Shown: positions 50,496-59,971 of the stretch, piece after piece
Position numbering within the stretch: the stretch's first letter is position 1
How the letters are laid out: the number at the start of each line of letters is the position of its first letter
Source: MAG-121220-bin8 sp002700465
GTDB lineage: Bacteria; Bacteroidota; Bacteroidia; Flavobacteriales; Flavobacteriaceae
Direction of reading: 5' to 3'
Assembly (NCBI GenBank): GCA_943789295.1
Contig: CALSTO010000001.1
Coordinates: 496,001-560,000 of the forward strand
Length of the DNA stretch: 64,000 nt
Made by a program: the position numbers and the translations under genes
The notes under the pieces: model-generated
Seen by the model: only the letters and a program-made list of their open reading frames with translations
What the model was told of the DNA's origin: nothing
Databases searched by the model: none

Positions 50496-52685
50496 ATGTC
50501 TAACAATATTGATTTAAAAAAAGATTTAAAATCATTATTTGGTTTTTCAGATTTCAAAGGAAAACAAGAGCAAATAATTTCATCCTTAATAGAAGGTAAT
50601 AATAATATGGTAATCATGCCTACAGGGGCAGGTAAATCATTATGTTTTCAATTACCTGCCTTGTTACTTGAAGGAACAGCTTTAATTGTTTCTCCATTAA
50701 TTGCTCTTATGAAAAATCAAGTTGACGTTATAAGAGGAATATCTTCGTTTGACGGAATTGCACATGTTTTAAATTCTTCATTAAATAATTCTGAAATTAA
50801 TGAAGTTAAAAATGATGTTTTTAATAAAAAAACAAAATTATTATATGTAGCTCCAGAGTCACTAGCTAAACAAGAAAACATTGATTTTTTAAATCAGATT
50901 AATATTTCATTTTTAGCAGTAGACGAAGCACATTGCATCTCTGAATGGGGTCATGATTTTAGACCAGAGTACAGAAACTTAAAAACTATCTTAAATAAGA
51001 TTAATACTCAAATTCCTATAATTGCTTTAACAGCTACAGCAACTGCAAAAGTACAAGACGATATTGTTAAAAACTTGGATATTAAAGATGCTAAAATTTT
51101 TAAATCTTCATTTAATAGACCAAACCTTTTTTATGAAGTTAGACAGAAAACGGAAAACTTAAATAGAGATATTATTTCATTCATAAAGCAAAGAGAAGGA
51201 AAATCAGGTATAATTTATTGTCTCTCCCGAAAAAATGTAAATGAACTTTCTCAATTTTTACAAGTTAACGACATCAATGCTTTACCATATCATGCCGGAC
51301 TTGATACAAAATCAAGAGCAAAGAATCAAGATATGTTTTTAATGGAAGAGTGCGATGTTATAGTTGCAACAATAGCTTTTGGTATGGGAATTGATAAACC
51401 GGATGTAAGGTTTGTAATTCATCATGATATTCCAAAAAGTTTAGAAAGTTATTATCAAGAAACTGGTAGAGCTGGTCGAGATGGAGGAGAAGGACATTGT
51501 TTAGCTTTTTACACTCATAAAGATATTGAAAAACTAGAAAAATTCATGTCAGGAAAACCGATTGCTGAGCAAGAACAAAGCTATTCTTTATTGGATGAGA
51601 TTTCTGCCTATGCCGAAACTTCCATGTCTAGAAGAAAGTTTTTGCTTAATTATTTTGGAGAAGATTTTGATGAAATTAATGGAGAGGGTGCTATGATGGA
51701 TGATAATATGAAAAACCCTAAACCTAAATTAAAAGTAAATGATGAAGTACTTTTAGTTTTAGATTTAATTAAAATTACTAAAGAACAGTACAAAACCAAA
51801 GATTTAGTTGCTTACCTAACAGGAAAAGAAAATAATTTACTTAGATCTCATAATGTTACTAATAATAAATTATTTGGTTCAGGAAAAGATAATGATTCAG
51901 TTTTTTGGAATTCATTATTAAGACATCTGATTGTAAATAATCTTTTAATCAAAAATATAGAATCATATGGTGTTTTAAAATTAAATGAATTATCAAAGAA
52001 ATACCTAGAAAATCCAAATGATTTTTATATTTCAAAAAATCACGAGTTTCATATTGAAGCTAAATTTATTTCAAACACAATAAATAGATCTTTAAATGAT
52101 AAAGAACTATTTAAAATTCTAATTTCAGAAAGAAAAAACATAGCTAAATTAAAAAGCATTCCTCCTTATGTCATTTTTCAAGAATCTTCTTTGGAGGAGA
52201 TGTCTTATAAATATCCTATTACAATTGAAGAGTTGAAAAACATAAATGGAGTCGGAGAGGGTAAGGCTAGGAAATTCGGAGCTTCATTTCTAAAAATTAT
52301 TTCAAATTATGTTGATGAAAATAAAATCACTAGACCTGATGATTTAATTATAAAAACTACAGGCACAAATTCATCTCTAAAATTATATATAATTCAAAGT
52401 ATTGATAGAAAAATTCTTCCAGTTGATATCGCAAATGCTAAGGGTTTAGATTTAGAAGAACTTATAGAAGAGCTTGAAAAAATTATTTTTTCGGGAACTA
52501 AACTTAATGTTGATTATATGGTAAATGATGTTTTTGATGAAGATCAGCAAGACGAATTATATGATTTTTTTATTGAATCTGAATCTGATGATATTAATAT
52601 TGCAGTTGAAGAGTTTGACAATGACTATGAAGAATCGGATTTAAGATTATATAGATTAAAATTTATTAATGATTTATCAAATTAA
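50496..52685 (+). CDS. recQ: ATP-dependent DNA helicase RecQ
   Basis: 3'-5' helicase in recombination and fork repair. 729 residues from the ATG at 50496 (MSNNIDLKKDL); an in-frame ATG at 50448 would add 16 residues with no recognised role. Helicase motifs: TGAGKS, VDEAHCISEWGHDFRPEY, QETGRAGRDGG. The RQC zinc site is lost: LLNYFGEDFDEINGEGAMMDDNM has none of the four Cys. An HRDC-like helical domain (GEGKARKFG) follows. The acidic C-terminal tail after about 660 is extra. Confidence 0.93.
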   Translation: MSNNIDLKKDLKSLFGFSDFKGKQEQIISSLIEGNNNMVIMPTGAGKSLCFQLPALLLEGTALIVSPLIALMKNQVDVIRGISSFDGIAHVLNSSLNNSEINEVKNDVFNKKTKLLYVAPESLAKQENIDFLNQINISFLAVDEAHCISEWGHDFRPEYRNLKTILNKINTQIPIIALTATATAKVQDDIVKNLDIKDAKIFKSSFNRPNLFYEVRQKTENLNRDIISFIKQREGKSGIIYCLSRKNVNELSQFLQVNDINALPYHAGLDTKSRAKNQDMFLMEECDVIVATIAFGMGIDKPDVRFVIHHDIPKSLESYYQETGRAGRDGGEGHCLAFYTHKDIEKLEKFMSGKPIAEQEQSYSLLDEISAYAETSMSRRKFLLNYFGEDFDEINGEGAMMDDNMKNPKPKLKVNDEVLLVLDLIKITKEQYKTKDLVAYLTGKENNLLRSHNVTNNKLFGSGKDNDSVFWNSLLRHLIVNNLLIKNIESYGVLKLNELSKKYLENPNDFYISKNHEFHIEAKFISNTINRSLNDKELFKILISERKNIAKLKSIPPYVIFQESSLEEMSYKYPITIEELKNINGVGEGKARKFGASFLKIISNYVDENKITRPDDLIIKTTGTNSSLKLYIIQSIDRKILPVDIANAKGLDLEELIEELEKIIFSGTKLNVDYMVNDVFDEDQQDELYDFFIESESDDINIAVEEFDNDYEESDLRLYRLKFINDLSN

Positions 52686-52752
52686 ATTTTAATTTATTTT
52701 TCACTCTTTATAAAGATTAAATTATCTTGCGGCTTAATTAAAATTAAAAAAA

Positions 52753-53676
52753 ATGCAAGACGGTTTATATGCTAAAATTAAAACCATTAAGGGTGAAATA
52801 TTATTAATACTTCATCACGATAAAGCTCCTGGAACAGTTGCTAATTTCATTGGTCTTTCAGAGGGAAAAATAAATAATTCTCATAAATCGATTGGTTTAC
52901 CATATTATGATGGCTTGAAATTTCATAGAGTAATTCCAGATTTCATGATTCAAACTGGTTGTCCTCATGGTACCGGCACTGGAGATCCTGGTTATAAGTT
53001 TGATGATGAGTTTCACCCCGAGCTTAGACATGATAAACCAGGAATATTATCTATGGCTAATTCAGGTGTTTCTACTAATGGTAGTCAGTTTTTTATTACT
53101 CATGTACCAACAAATTGGTTAGATGATAAACATACTGTGTTTGGAGAAGTTGTTGAGGGATTGAATATCGTTAACGAAATTCAACAAGATGATATAATTG
53201 AATCTATCTCTATAATTAGATTAGGGGATGATGCTAAAAAATGGGATTCTGTTGATGTTTTTAATAGTTTCAAAGCAAAAAAAGAGATTTTAATAAAAGA
53301 AATGAAATTAAAAGAACAAGAAACTATTGAAAGTATGTCAAAAGGTTTTGAAGAAACATCATCTGGTCTTAAATATAAAATCTTAACTAAAGGTAATGGA
53401 GATTACCCAATTAAAGGAGATAAAGTGAAAGTTCATTATAAAGGGATGTTAATTGATGAAACTGTATTTGATTCCTCATATAAAAGAAATCAACCTATAG
53501 AATTTAATGTTGGAATTGGTCAAGTTATTCCTGGATGGGATGAAGGAATTATGTTATTAAAAAAAGGTGAAAAGGCAAAATTTGTTATTCCATCAAACTT
53601 AGGTTATGGTGAAACTGGTGCTGGTGGGGTTATTCCTCCAAATGCTACACTAATTTTTGAAGTTGAGTTACTTTAA
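52753..53676 (+). CDS. Dual-family peptidyl-prolyl isomerase: cyclophilin-FKBP fusion
   Basis: 307 residues. Cyclophilin domain about 6-160 with FHRVIPDFMIQTGCP, NGSQFFIT and DDKHTVFGEVVEG; a charged coiled linker about 170-205; FKBP domain about 210-307 with YKGMLID, FDSSY, GQVIPGWDEGI and NLGYGETGAGGVIPPNATLIFEVEL. Both catalytic domains look complete. No signal peptide, so cytoplasmic. Such dual immunophilins are known in a few Bacteroidota and protists. The 3' end overlaps the convergent thioredoxin-like gene by 4 bases. Confidence 0.93.
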   Translation: MQDGLYAKIKTIKGEILLILHHDKAPGTVANFIGLSEGKINNSHKSIGLPYYDGLKFHRVIPDFMIQTGCPHGTGTGDPGYKFDDEFHPELRHDKPGILSMANSGVSTNGSQFFITHVPTNWLDDKHTVFGEVVEGLNIVNEIQQDDIIESISIIRLGDDAKKWDSVDVFNSFKAKKEILIKEMKLKEQETIESMSKGFEETSSGLKYKILTKGNGDYPIKGDKVKVHYKGMLIDETVFDSSYKRNQPIEFNVGIGQVIPGWDEGIMLLKKGEKAKFVIPSNLGYGETGAGGVIPPNATLIFEVELL

Positions 53677-54230
53677 TTTTTCCATTTAATATTACATCCA
53701 ATACTCGGTTTTTGTACAGGATTAATTTCTTTAAAGTTGATTAGCGACTCTAATGCATTTCTAACATCTTCTCCTGTAACAGTAATATTATTTCCTGGTC
53801 TTGAATCATCAAGTTGTCCTCTGTAGACTAGTTTTTTAGAGTTGTTAAAAATAAAAAAGTCGGGAGTGCAAGCTGCATCATAATTTTTTGCAACAATTTG
53901 AGTTTCATCAAATAAGTAAGGGAAAATAAAATTTTCTTTTATTGCAACTTTTTTCATTTCACTTGGCGAATCATCAGGATAATTAATTATGTCATTACTA
54001 GAAATTGCTATTAATTTAATCCCAGAGTTTTGATAATCTTTAGCAATTTGAACTATTTGTTGATTTACATGTTTGACAAACGGACAATGATTACATATAA
54101 ACATTATCAAGGTTCCTTTTTTTCCAAATAAATCATCTGACTTTACTAATTTGTCTCTTTTTACATCTAATAATTCAAATTTTGGAGCTTCAAAGCCTAA
54201 TGGGACCATAACTGAAGGTGTTCTTGCCAT
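53673..54230 (-). CDS. Thioredoxin-family protein, AhpC/TlpA-like
   Basis: 185 residues with the active-site CxxC at Cys46-Cys49 (ICNHCPFVKHVN) and cis-Pro in TPDFFIF. The family carries a redox motif followed by ISSND and SRPGNN segments. Probably a cytoplasmic thiol oxidoreductase or peroxidase of unknown substrate; no signal peptide. Upstream on the minus strand, TAAATTTG at 54248-54255 fits a -7 box. Confidence 0.82.
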   Translation of the reverse strand: MARTPSVMVPLGFEAPKFELLDVKRDKLVKSDDLFGKKGTLIMFICNHCPFVKHVNQQIVQIAKDYQNSGIKLIAISSNDIINYPDDSPSEMKKVAIKENFIFPYLFDETQIVAKNYDAACTPDFFIFNNSKKLVYRGQLDDSRPGNNITVTGEDVRNALESLINFKEINPVQKPSIGCNIKWKN

Positions 54231-54294
54231 ATTTTATTATTTTTTTTCAAATTTAAATCTATTTTGTATAAATTGCACATAATTCAATGTAGAT

Positions 54295-55119
54295 ATGCAA
54301 GAATTTATTTATTTTTTTGAAAATATTTCATCATTACAACGGTCATTAATCTTGGTTGGAGGAATTACTTTTTTTTGGTCAATTGAGTCTTTAATTCCAT
54401 TATTTAAATTTAATTATTCAAAATTAAAACATGCTCTTCCTAACTTGTTTTTTACTTTGACAACTATTTTAGTAAATTTTTCCCTAGCATTTATTCTTTT
54501 ATTAGTATCTGATTGGGTTTCTATTAATGGCTATGGATTTTTAAATTATAATGATATATTACCTTTGTCTGCCTATATTATTTTAGGAGTTATTTTTCTT
54601 GATTTGATTGGAGCATATCTTCCTCATTATGTCCAACACAAAGTAAAGTTTTTGTGGAAAATTCATTTGGTCCATCATTCAGATCATAAAGTTGATACTA
54701 CAACTGCAAATAGACACCATCCTTTTGAAAGTATAATAAGGTATGTTTTCACTTTATTTGCTGTTGCAATTTTAGGCGCTAACATGGGATTAGTTTTTTT
54801 ATATCAATCTCTCTCCGTTGTTTTATCTCAATTTAATCATGCCAATATTGATATTAGTCCTAATTTAGATAGATTTTTAAGTTATATAATTGTGACTCCA
54901 AATATGCACAAAATTCATCATCACTACATGTTGCCTTACACTGATTCCAATTACGGAAATATTTTTTCTTTCTGGGATAGACTTTTTGGAACTTTCAGTT
55001 TTTTAAATCCTTCCAAAATAATTTATGGTGTAGATACCTACTTTAACGAAAAAGATAATCAAAATATCAAAAGTTTATTGTTCAGACCGTTTGAAAAACA
55101 TAAACCACCGACTAATTAA
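54295..55119 (+). CDS. Fatty acid hydroxylase / sterol desaturase family protein
   Basis: A 274-residue membrane di-iron enzyme. Four to five hydrophobic segments surround the histidine clusters of the family: HYVQH, IHLVHHSD, TTANRHHP and HKIHHHY, which together supply the eight His ligands. Family members hydroxylate fatty acyl chains, carotenoids or sterols. No sterol genes accompany it; lipid modification is the plausible role. Divergent from the thioredoxin-like gene across 64 bases. Confidence 0.85.
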   Translation: MQEFIYFFENISSLQRSLILVGGITFFWSIESLIPLFKFNYSKLKHALPNLFFTLTTILVNFSLAFILLLVSDWVSINGYGFLNYNDILPLSAYIILGVIFLDLIGAYLPHYVQHKVKFLWKIHLVHHSDHKVDTTTANRHHPFESIIRYVFTLFAVAILGANMGLVFLYQSLSVVLSQFNHANIDISPNLDRFLSYIIVTPNMHKIHHHYMLPYTDSNYGNIFSFWDRLFGTFSFLNPSKIIYGVDTYFNEKDNQNIKSLLFRPFEKHKPPTN

Positions 55120-55124
55120 TTATT

Positions 55125-57644
55125 TCACATAATCTTTGAGAAGAATATTGCATTCATAAATAGTTTATTAGTGCCAAACCAAAAGCCTCTAAAATTGGTA
55201 TTGTCAGAAAACACATTGATATTACCTTTCTTTATTTTAAAATTTACAAATGGTCTACTATCCTTCATAGATTTGTAGTTCTCCTCAGAAATATATCCGC
55301 TTATTAGAGTGTTTGTGTTAGTATATTTAATAGGGTTATTAAAACTAAGTGAATCATTTTCAATAAAAATATTAGTGTTTCTGAAAACTGACAAATTATT
55401 TTTATAAAAACCATAGTTTATTGGATGACTTAAGTCTAGTGATGTATTAAAAATTGCTCCACTTGTAAGTTGAGCTCCGTAAAATTTACTTTTGTTTGTA
55501 AAAGTTATATTGTTTGCTTTTGGTTTATTATTCTTAAGATTAATAGAAATAAATTTATTTTTATTTAACCAACTAACAGCATTTCTAAACCCAATTAAAT
55601 TACCGCCATTTTCTATCCAGTTTTTTAAATTTTTGAGAGTGTTTTTACTATAATTATGGGATCCGTTAACAAAAATGATTGTATTGTATTTTTCTAAATC
55701 TAATCTGGATAATGAATTAGATTTAATTTTAGTTACAGGGATTTTATATTTAGTATCTAATAAGTGCCAAATTTCTCCAGCATCATAACTTGATATTCCA
55801 TTGCCAACTACAAGACCAATTTTTGGTGTTGTTATATTTTTAAAACTATTACTTCCTAAATCAATACCTTCAGTTTTACTAGTACTGACTCCAAAAAAGT
55901 TAATTCCAGACAAATTTGTAATTTTCTCAAGAATTTTATTTATTTCCTCAATACTTTTATTTTGGTTTTTAACTGGAATTAATATAGTACCGTAGTCAAA
56001 TTTTTTATTATCAATTTCAAATTTTTCAGTAGCTACTTTTAATCTTAAATTATTATTTAATAATTCATATAGAGCCATTGGCGTATAGTAATCGTCCCAA
56101 GAAAAAAGGTAAGCGTATTTACTTTTTGAAAGAATTTTACCTTTTGGTTTTTTTAAAACAAGTTTTTCAGTTTTCTCCTTTAAAATCAAATCAGCATATT
56201 CTAAATCAAATGAATGTAAAAATGACCAAGCAGAAACATCATAAAACAAACTGTCCTTAAATTTTGTTCTGTTTTCTATCATTGCGCTAATTAATCTAGA
56301 ATTTCTTTGGTTTTTTGGAATCAACAAAGAGTTTTCTTTTTTAAATTCAGTTCCGTCAACAATTTGATTCTTATTTAATTTTTTTATTTCAATTTTATGT
56401 TTTTTTAATATTTCGTAAAAGTGAAACAACTTTGATTTATCTTTTTTGTCACCAACAACTATGTATTTATTTTTATTCTTTTTTGCGATTTTCATTGAAT
56501 TAACAAAAAATTCATATTGATAATCCAATAAATCTTTTTTTAATTCGAACGATGCATTTAAAGTAGATAAAGAGGTGGTAAGTTGATTTTTAATAGTAAA
56601 TGGAAATGAGATTTCTCCATTGATACTTTCTTGTAAATGTCCTCTTGAACTACCCTGTTCAAATAATATTCCTATACTTCCATTAATATCAGGAAATGTA
56701 GATCCCTTTCCATAATAAAAATCATCATAATCTTCTTCACTATAAAATAACGAACCAATTTTACTTAATTGCTTTTCATGATATTGACCAATTTTAGCAG
56801 TTAGGTATTGATTTTTTTTTGGAGTTAAAGGATTTACTCTGGATGGAATTCCAGGTTGGTAAAAAAAAGTCGAGTTAGTTCCCATTTCATGATGATCAGT
56901 TAGAACATTTGGATACCAGTTATGAAATGTTTCAATTCGAACATTTGATTCTGGTAATTGTACCGGTAACCAATCTCTATTCATATCAAACCAATAATGA
57001 TTAGTTCTTCCTTTTGGCCAATTTTCATCAAATTCTCTGTCATTACTATCCGGATTCAAGTTGATACTTTTATTTGTATTTGCCCAATGCGCAAACCTTT
57101 GAAGTCCATCCGGATTCATTGAGGGGTCAAGTAATATGACTGAGTTGTTTAATTGATTTACGAGTTTTGGATTATTTGATGCAGCTAAATAATAAGCATA
57201 TAATAATGCTGCATTACTTCCACTAGGCTCATTCCCATGAATTGAGTATCCTTGGTAAATTATTATTGGTCTATTGTAAGACTGTTTTTTATTATTACCG
57301 ACTGTATATGAAAGGTGATTTTTTCTAATTTCATCTAATTTATCTAGATTTTTTTCAGATGATATCGTTAACAACAGCAATGGTCTGCCTTCATAGGTGT
57401 TTCCACGGTCTTCAATTAAAATTCTAGAAGACGAATTCGCTAGGGCATACATGTATTGAACTAACCTATCATGGCTTACATGGGATGATCCTACTTCGCC
57501 CTTTGAGAGTAAAAATGAATTTGGTTTGGGAATTTGTGGATTAAAATATTGTGTTTCATCTCCAAAATAATAAGAAAGGTCGTGTTTGTCTTGTGAAAAA
57601 ATATTGATACTTAAAAAAAAAAGTAAGTAAAATATTTTTCTCAT
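55125..57644 (-). CDS. M14 family zinc carboxypeptidase, exported, with C-terminal GATase-like domain
   Basis: 839 residues. Signal peptide 1-17 (KIFYLLFFLSINIFSQ). Peptidase domain about 50-380: metal ligands His and Glu in HGNEPSGSN and a later His in LTDHHEMGTN, with MNPDGLQRFA, NRDWLPVQLPES and STFFYQPG. The C-terminal half includes a glutamine-amidotransferase-like fold (GLVVGNGISSYDAGEIW, IIFVNGSH) near 610-710. Length and layout fit M14 D-type periplasmic peptidases of Bacteroidota. It follows the PUR gene on the same strand after 12 bases. Confidence 0.87.
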   Translation of the reverse strand: MRKIFYLLFFLSINIFSQDKHDLSYYFGDETQYFNPQIPKPNSFLLSKGEVGSSHVSHDRLVQYMYALANSSSRILIEDRGNTYEGRPLLLLTISSEKNLDKLDEIRKNHLSYTVGNNKKQSYNRPIIIYQGYSIHGNEPSGSNAALLYAYYLAASNNPKLVNQLNNSVILLDPSMNPDGLQRFAHWANTNKSINLNPDSNDREFDENWPKGRTNHYWFDMNRDWLPVQLPESNVRIETFHNWYPNVLTDHHEMGTNSTFFYQPGIPSRVNPLTPKKNQYLTAKIGQYHEKQLSKIGSLFYSEEDYDDFYYGKGSTFPDINGSIGILFEQGSSRGHLQESINGEISFPFTIKNQLTTSLSTLNASFELKKDLLDYQYEFFVNSMKIAKKNKNKYIVVGDKKDKSKLFHFYEILKKHKIEIKKLNKNQIVDGTEFKKENSLLIPKNQRNSRLISAMIENRTKFKDSLFYDVSAWSFLHSFDLEYADLILKEKTEKLVLKKPKGKILSKSKYAYLFSWDDYYTPMALYELLNNNLRLKVATEKFEIDNKKFDYGTILIPVKNQNKSIEEINKILEKITNLSGINFFGVSTSKTEGIDLGSNSFKNITTPKIGLVVGNGISSYDAGEIWHLLDTKYKIPVTKIKSNSLSRLDLEKYNTIIFVNGSHNYSKNTLKNLKNWIENGGNLIGFRNAVSWLNKNKFISINLKNNKPKANNITFTNKSKFYGAQLTSGAIFNTSLDLSHPINYGFYKNNLSVFRNTNIFIENDSLSFNNPIKYTNTNTLISGYISEENYKSMKDSRPFVNFKIKKGNINVFSDNTNFRGFWFGTNKLFMNAIFFSKIM

Positions 57645-57656
57645 AACTATTTAATT

Positions 57657-58049
57657 TTAAATATCATCAAAATCTACATCAGTAAAATTTTCATTAGAAT
57701 CTTTTTCTTCTGATGAAACCTCAGATTTATTAGATTCAGAGTGTTCTTCTTTTTTGAAATCTTTTTGATGAATCTCGCTAATAACTTCTAAACCTTTTTC
57801 ATCTAAAATGTATTTCGTCATTTCATTTAAAAGATCAGAAAAACCTTGAAAATCTTCTTTATAAAGATAGATTTTATGTTTTTTAAAATAGAAAGAACCA
57901 TCTTCGTTAGTAAATTTTTTACTTTCAGAAATTGTTAAATAATAATCTCCTGCTTTTGTTGATCTTACATCAAAAAAATAAGTTCTTCTTCCTGCTCTTA
58001 ATATTTTAGAATAAATATCATCAGCTGCATTATATTTTTTTTCTTCCAT
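57657..58049 (-). CDS. PUR family DNA/RNA-binding protein (DUF3276)
   Basis: A 130-residue protein. The conserved PUR-like core is at 12-95: YSKILRAGRRTYFFDVR, YYLTISESKKF and FKKHKIYLYKED. The C-terminal 35 residues are acidic and Ser-rich. Related to Pur-alpha by fold; binds single-stranded nucleic acid. Located between an ABC exporter and the M14 peptidase on the minus strand. Function in Bacteroidota is not settled. Confidence 0.85.
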   Translation of the reverse strand: MEEKKYNAADDIYSKILRAGRRTYFFDVRSTKAGDYYLTISESKKFTNEDGSFYFKKHKIYLYKEDFQGFSDLLNEMTKYILDEKGLEVISEIHQKDFKKEEHSESNKSEVSSEEKDSNENFTDVDFDDI

Positions 58050-58101
58050 TATACGTTTTATTTAAATCAAAAATGAATAAAAAAAATAAACTCACCAAAT
58101 A

Positions 58102-59859
58102 TTAGTTGAGATCTTTTTCTTTGGATTGTTTAGTGTATGTTTCAAAATATGTCTTCTTTTGTTTCATTAGTTCTTCGTGAGAGCCAAAACTTTCAAGATT
58201 CCCATTATTAATAACTAATATCTTATCACAATTTTTTGATGTTGATATTCTGTGAGTTGAAATAAAAACAGTTATATTTTTAGTTATATTATTTATATTA
58301 CTAATAATATTTTCTTCTGTTTGAGTGTCAACAGCTGACAGACTATCATCTAAAATTAGAATTTTAGGTTTTTTAATTACTGCTCTGGCTATAGCAAGCC
58401 TTTGTTTTTGTCCCCCAGAGAGATTCACTCCTCTTTCTCCCAATAATGTATTGTATTTGTCTTTAAACAAATTAATGTCATCTGTTAAATCAGCTATTTT
58501 TATACTTTCTTTTATTTCTGAATTTGATGCATCTTCTTTTCCAAATTTTAAATTATTCTCAATTGTTTCTGAAAATAAAAATGTTGACTGAGGAACATAT
58601 CCAATAGAATCTCTAAGTAAGTTTAAGTTAATATCACTTATGTTATTTCCGCCTATATATACATTTCCTTGATCTGGTTCATAAACTCTAGAGATTAACT
58701 CTAAAATTGTTGTTTTTCCTGAACCTACATCACCCATTATAGCTATACTTTCTCCTTTTTTTACATTAAAAGAAATTTTATCTAATGCTTTTATATTAGT
58801 TTCTTTGTATGTGTAAGAAACGTTATTAAAAGATATGTCTCCATCAACCATTAGCTTAGAGTTTTTTTTGTTTACTATTTTATAGGGAACATTTAAAAAC
58901 TCATTAATTCTTTTTTGAGAAGCTTCTGCTTGTTGGATTATTGAGGTAACCCATCCAACTGTTGCTACTGGCCAAGTTAACATGTTAACATAAATTATAA
59001 ATTCTGCTAAAACACCTAACTCAATTTGACCGTTCATATACTGATTTCCTCCAATATAAATAACTAGTATATTACTAATACCAATAAGTAAAATCATAAG
59101 TGGAAAAAACCAAGATTGAACCTTTACTAAAGACATGTTTTTATTTTTACTATCACTTGCTAGTTTTTCTAGTTTTTGATTTGTAAAATCTTCAATAGTA
59201 TAAGTTTTTATTATTTTAACTCCGCTGAAAGCCTCTTGAGTAAAAGTTGTTAGTTTTGATAAATATTCTTGAACAATTTTACTTCTAATATTAATGATTC
59301 TACTTATTTTATAAATTATAATTGAAAGGATAGGTAATGGGATTAAAGTGTACATTGTAAGTTTTGGTGCAACACTAAACATGTATGAAACAACTATTAT
59401 AAATAAGGTAATTGTATTTATTGTGTACATAATTGCTGGACCTACATACATTCTAACCTTACTCACATCTTCACTAATTCTATTCATTAAATCTCCGGTA
59501 CGATTATTTTTGTAAAAATCGAAATCTAGATTTTGGTATTTTTTGTAAATAATATTTTTTAAATCAAATTCAATAAATCTTGAAACATTAATTATCATTT
59601 GTCGCATTATAAATGTAAATACTCCAGCAATTAAAGCTGAACCAATAATTAGTAAAATATTTATAACTAACCTTTCCTTTAAAACATCCAGATCTATTGA
59701 TGAGGAAAGAACATAATTTTCAATCAAAGTTATAGAATTACCAACTAGATTTGGAGCAATTAAAGCAAATATTCTAGCAGTTACAGTTATAAAAAAACCA
59801 ATAATTAGTTTGATTCTATATTTGTATAAAAATTTATTTAGAAATTTTAATTCTTTCAT
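58102..59859 (-). CDS. ABC transporter, fused permease-ATPase (MdlA/MsbA-like exporter)
   Basis: 585 residues. Six membrane helices up to about 315, then the ATPase: Walker A GDVGSGKTT (near 375), Q-loop VPQSTFLFSETI, signature NLSGGQKQRLAIARA, and Walker B ILILDDSLSAVDTQTE, where the catalytic Glu is Asp. This D-form occurs in heterodimeric MdlA/YheI-type exporters. No partner half-transporter is adjacent, so a homodimer or a distant partner remains open. Divergent from nusB across 112 bases. Confidence 0.88.
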   Translation of the reverse strand: MKELKFLNKFLYKYRIKLIIGFFITVTARIFALIAPNLVGNSITLIENYVLSSSIDLDVLKERLVINILLIIGSALIAGVFTFIMRQMIINVSRFIEFDLKNIIYKKYQNLDFDFYKNNRTGDLMNRISEDVSKVRMYVGPAIMYTINTITLFIIVVSYMFSVAPKLTMYTLIPLPILSIIIYKISRIINIRSKIVQEYLSKLTTFTQEAFSGVKIIKTYTIEDFTNQKLEKLASDSKNKNMSLVKVQSWFFPLMILLIGISNILVIYIGGNQYMNGQIELGVLAEFIIYVNMLTWPVATVGWVTSIIQQAEASQKRINEFLNVPYKIVNKKNSKLMVDGDISFNNVSYTYKETNIKALDKISFNVKKGESIAIMGDVGSGKTTILELISRVYEPDQGNVYIGGNNISDINLNLLRDSIGYVPQSTFLFSETIENNLKFGKEDASNSEIKESIKIADLTDDINLFKDKYNTLLGERGVNLSGGQKQRLAIARAVIKKPKILILDDSLSAVDTQTEENIISNINNITKNITVFISTHRISTSKNCDKILVINNGNLESFGSHEELMKQKKTYFETYTKQSKEKDLN

Positions 59860-59916
59860 TTTTTTATAGAATTCAAATATACACCAATGTTCATTTAATT
59901 CTTTATAATCTTTAGC

Positions 59917-59946
59917 TTGATTTTCGAAAAAATAAAACTAGTTTTG
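59917..59946 (+). promoter_or_regulatory. Promoter of the nusB operon
   Basis: -33 TTG (59917-59919) and -7 TAGTTTTG (59939-59946) with a 19-base spacer, the Bacteroidota consensus. The nusB ATG follows 26 bases after the -7 box. Confidence 0.6.
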
Positions 59947-59971
59947 TTCAAAATAAATAAAGTTCTTTTAA

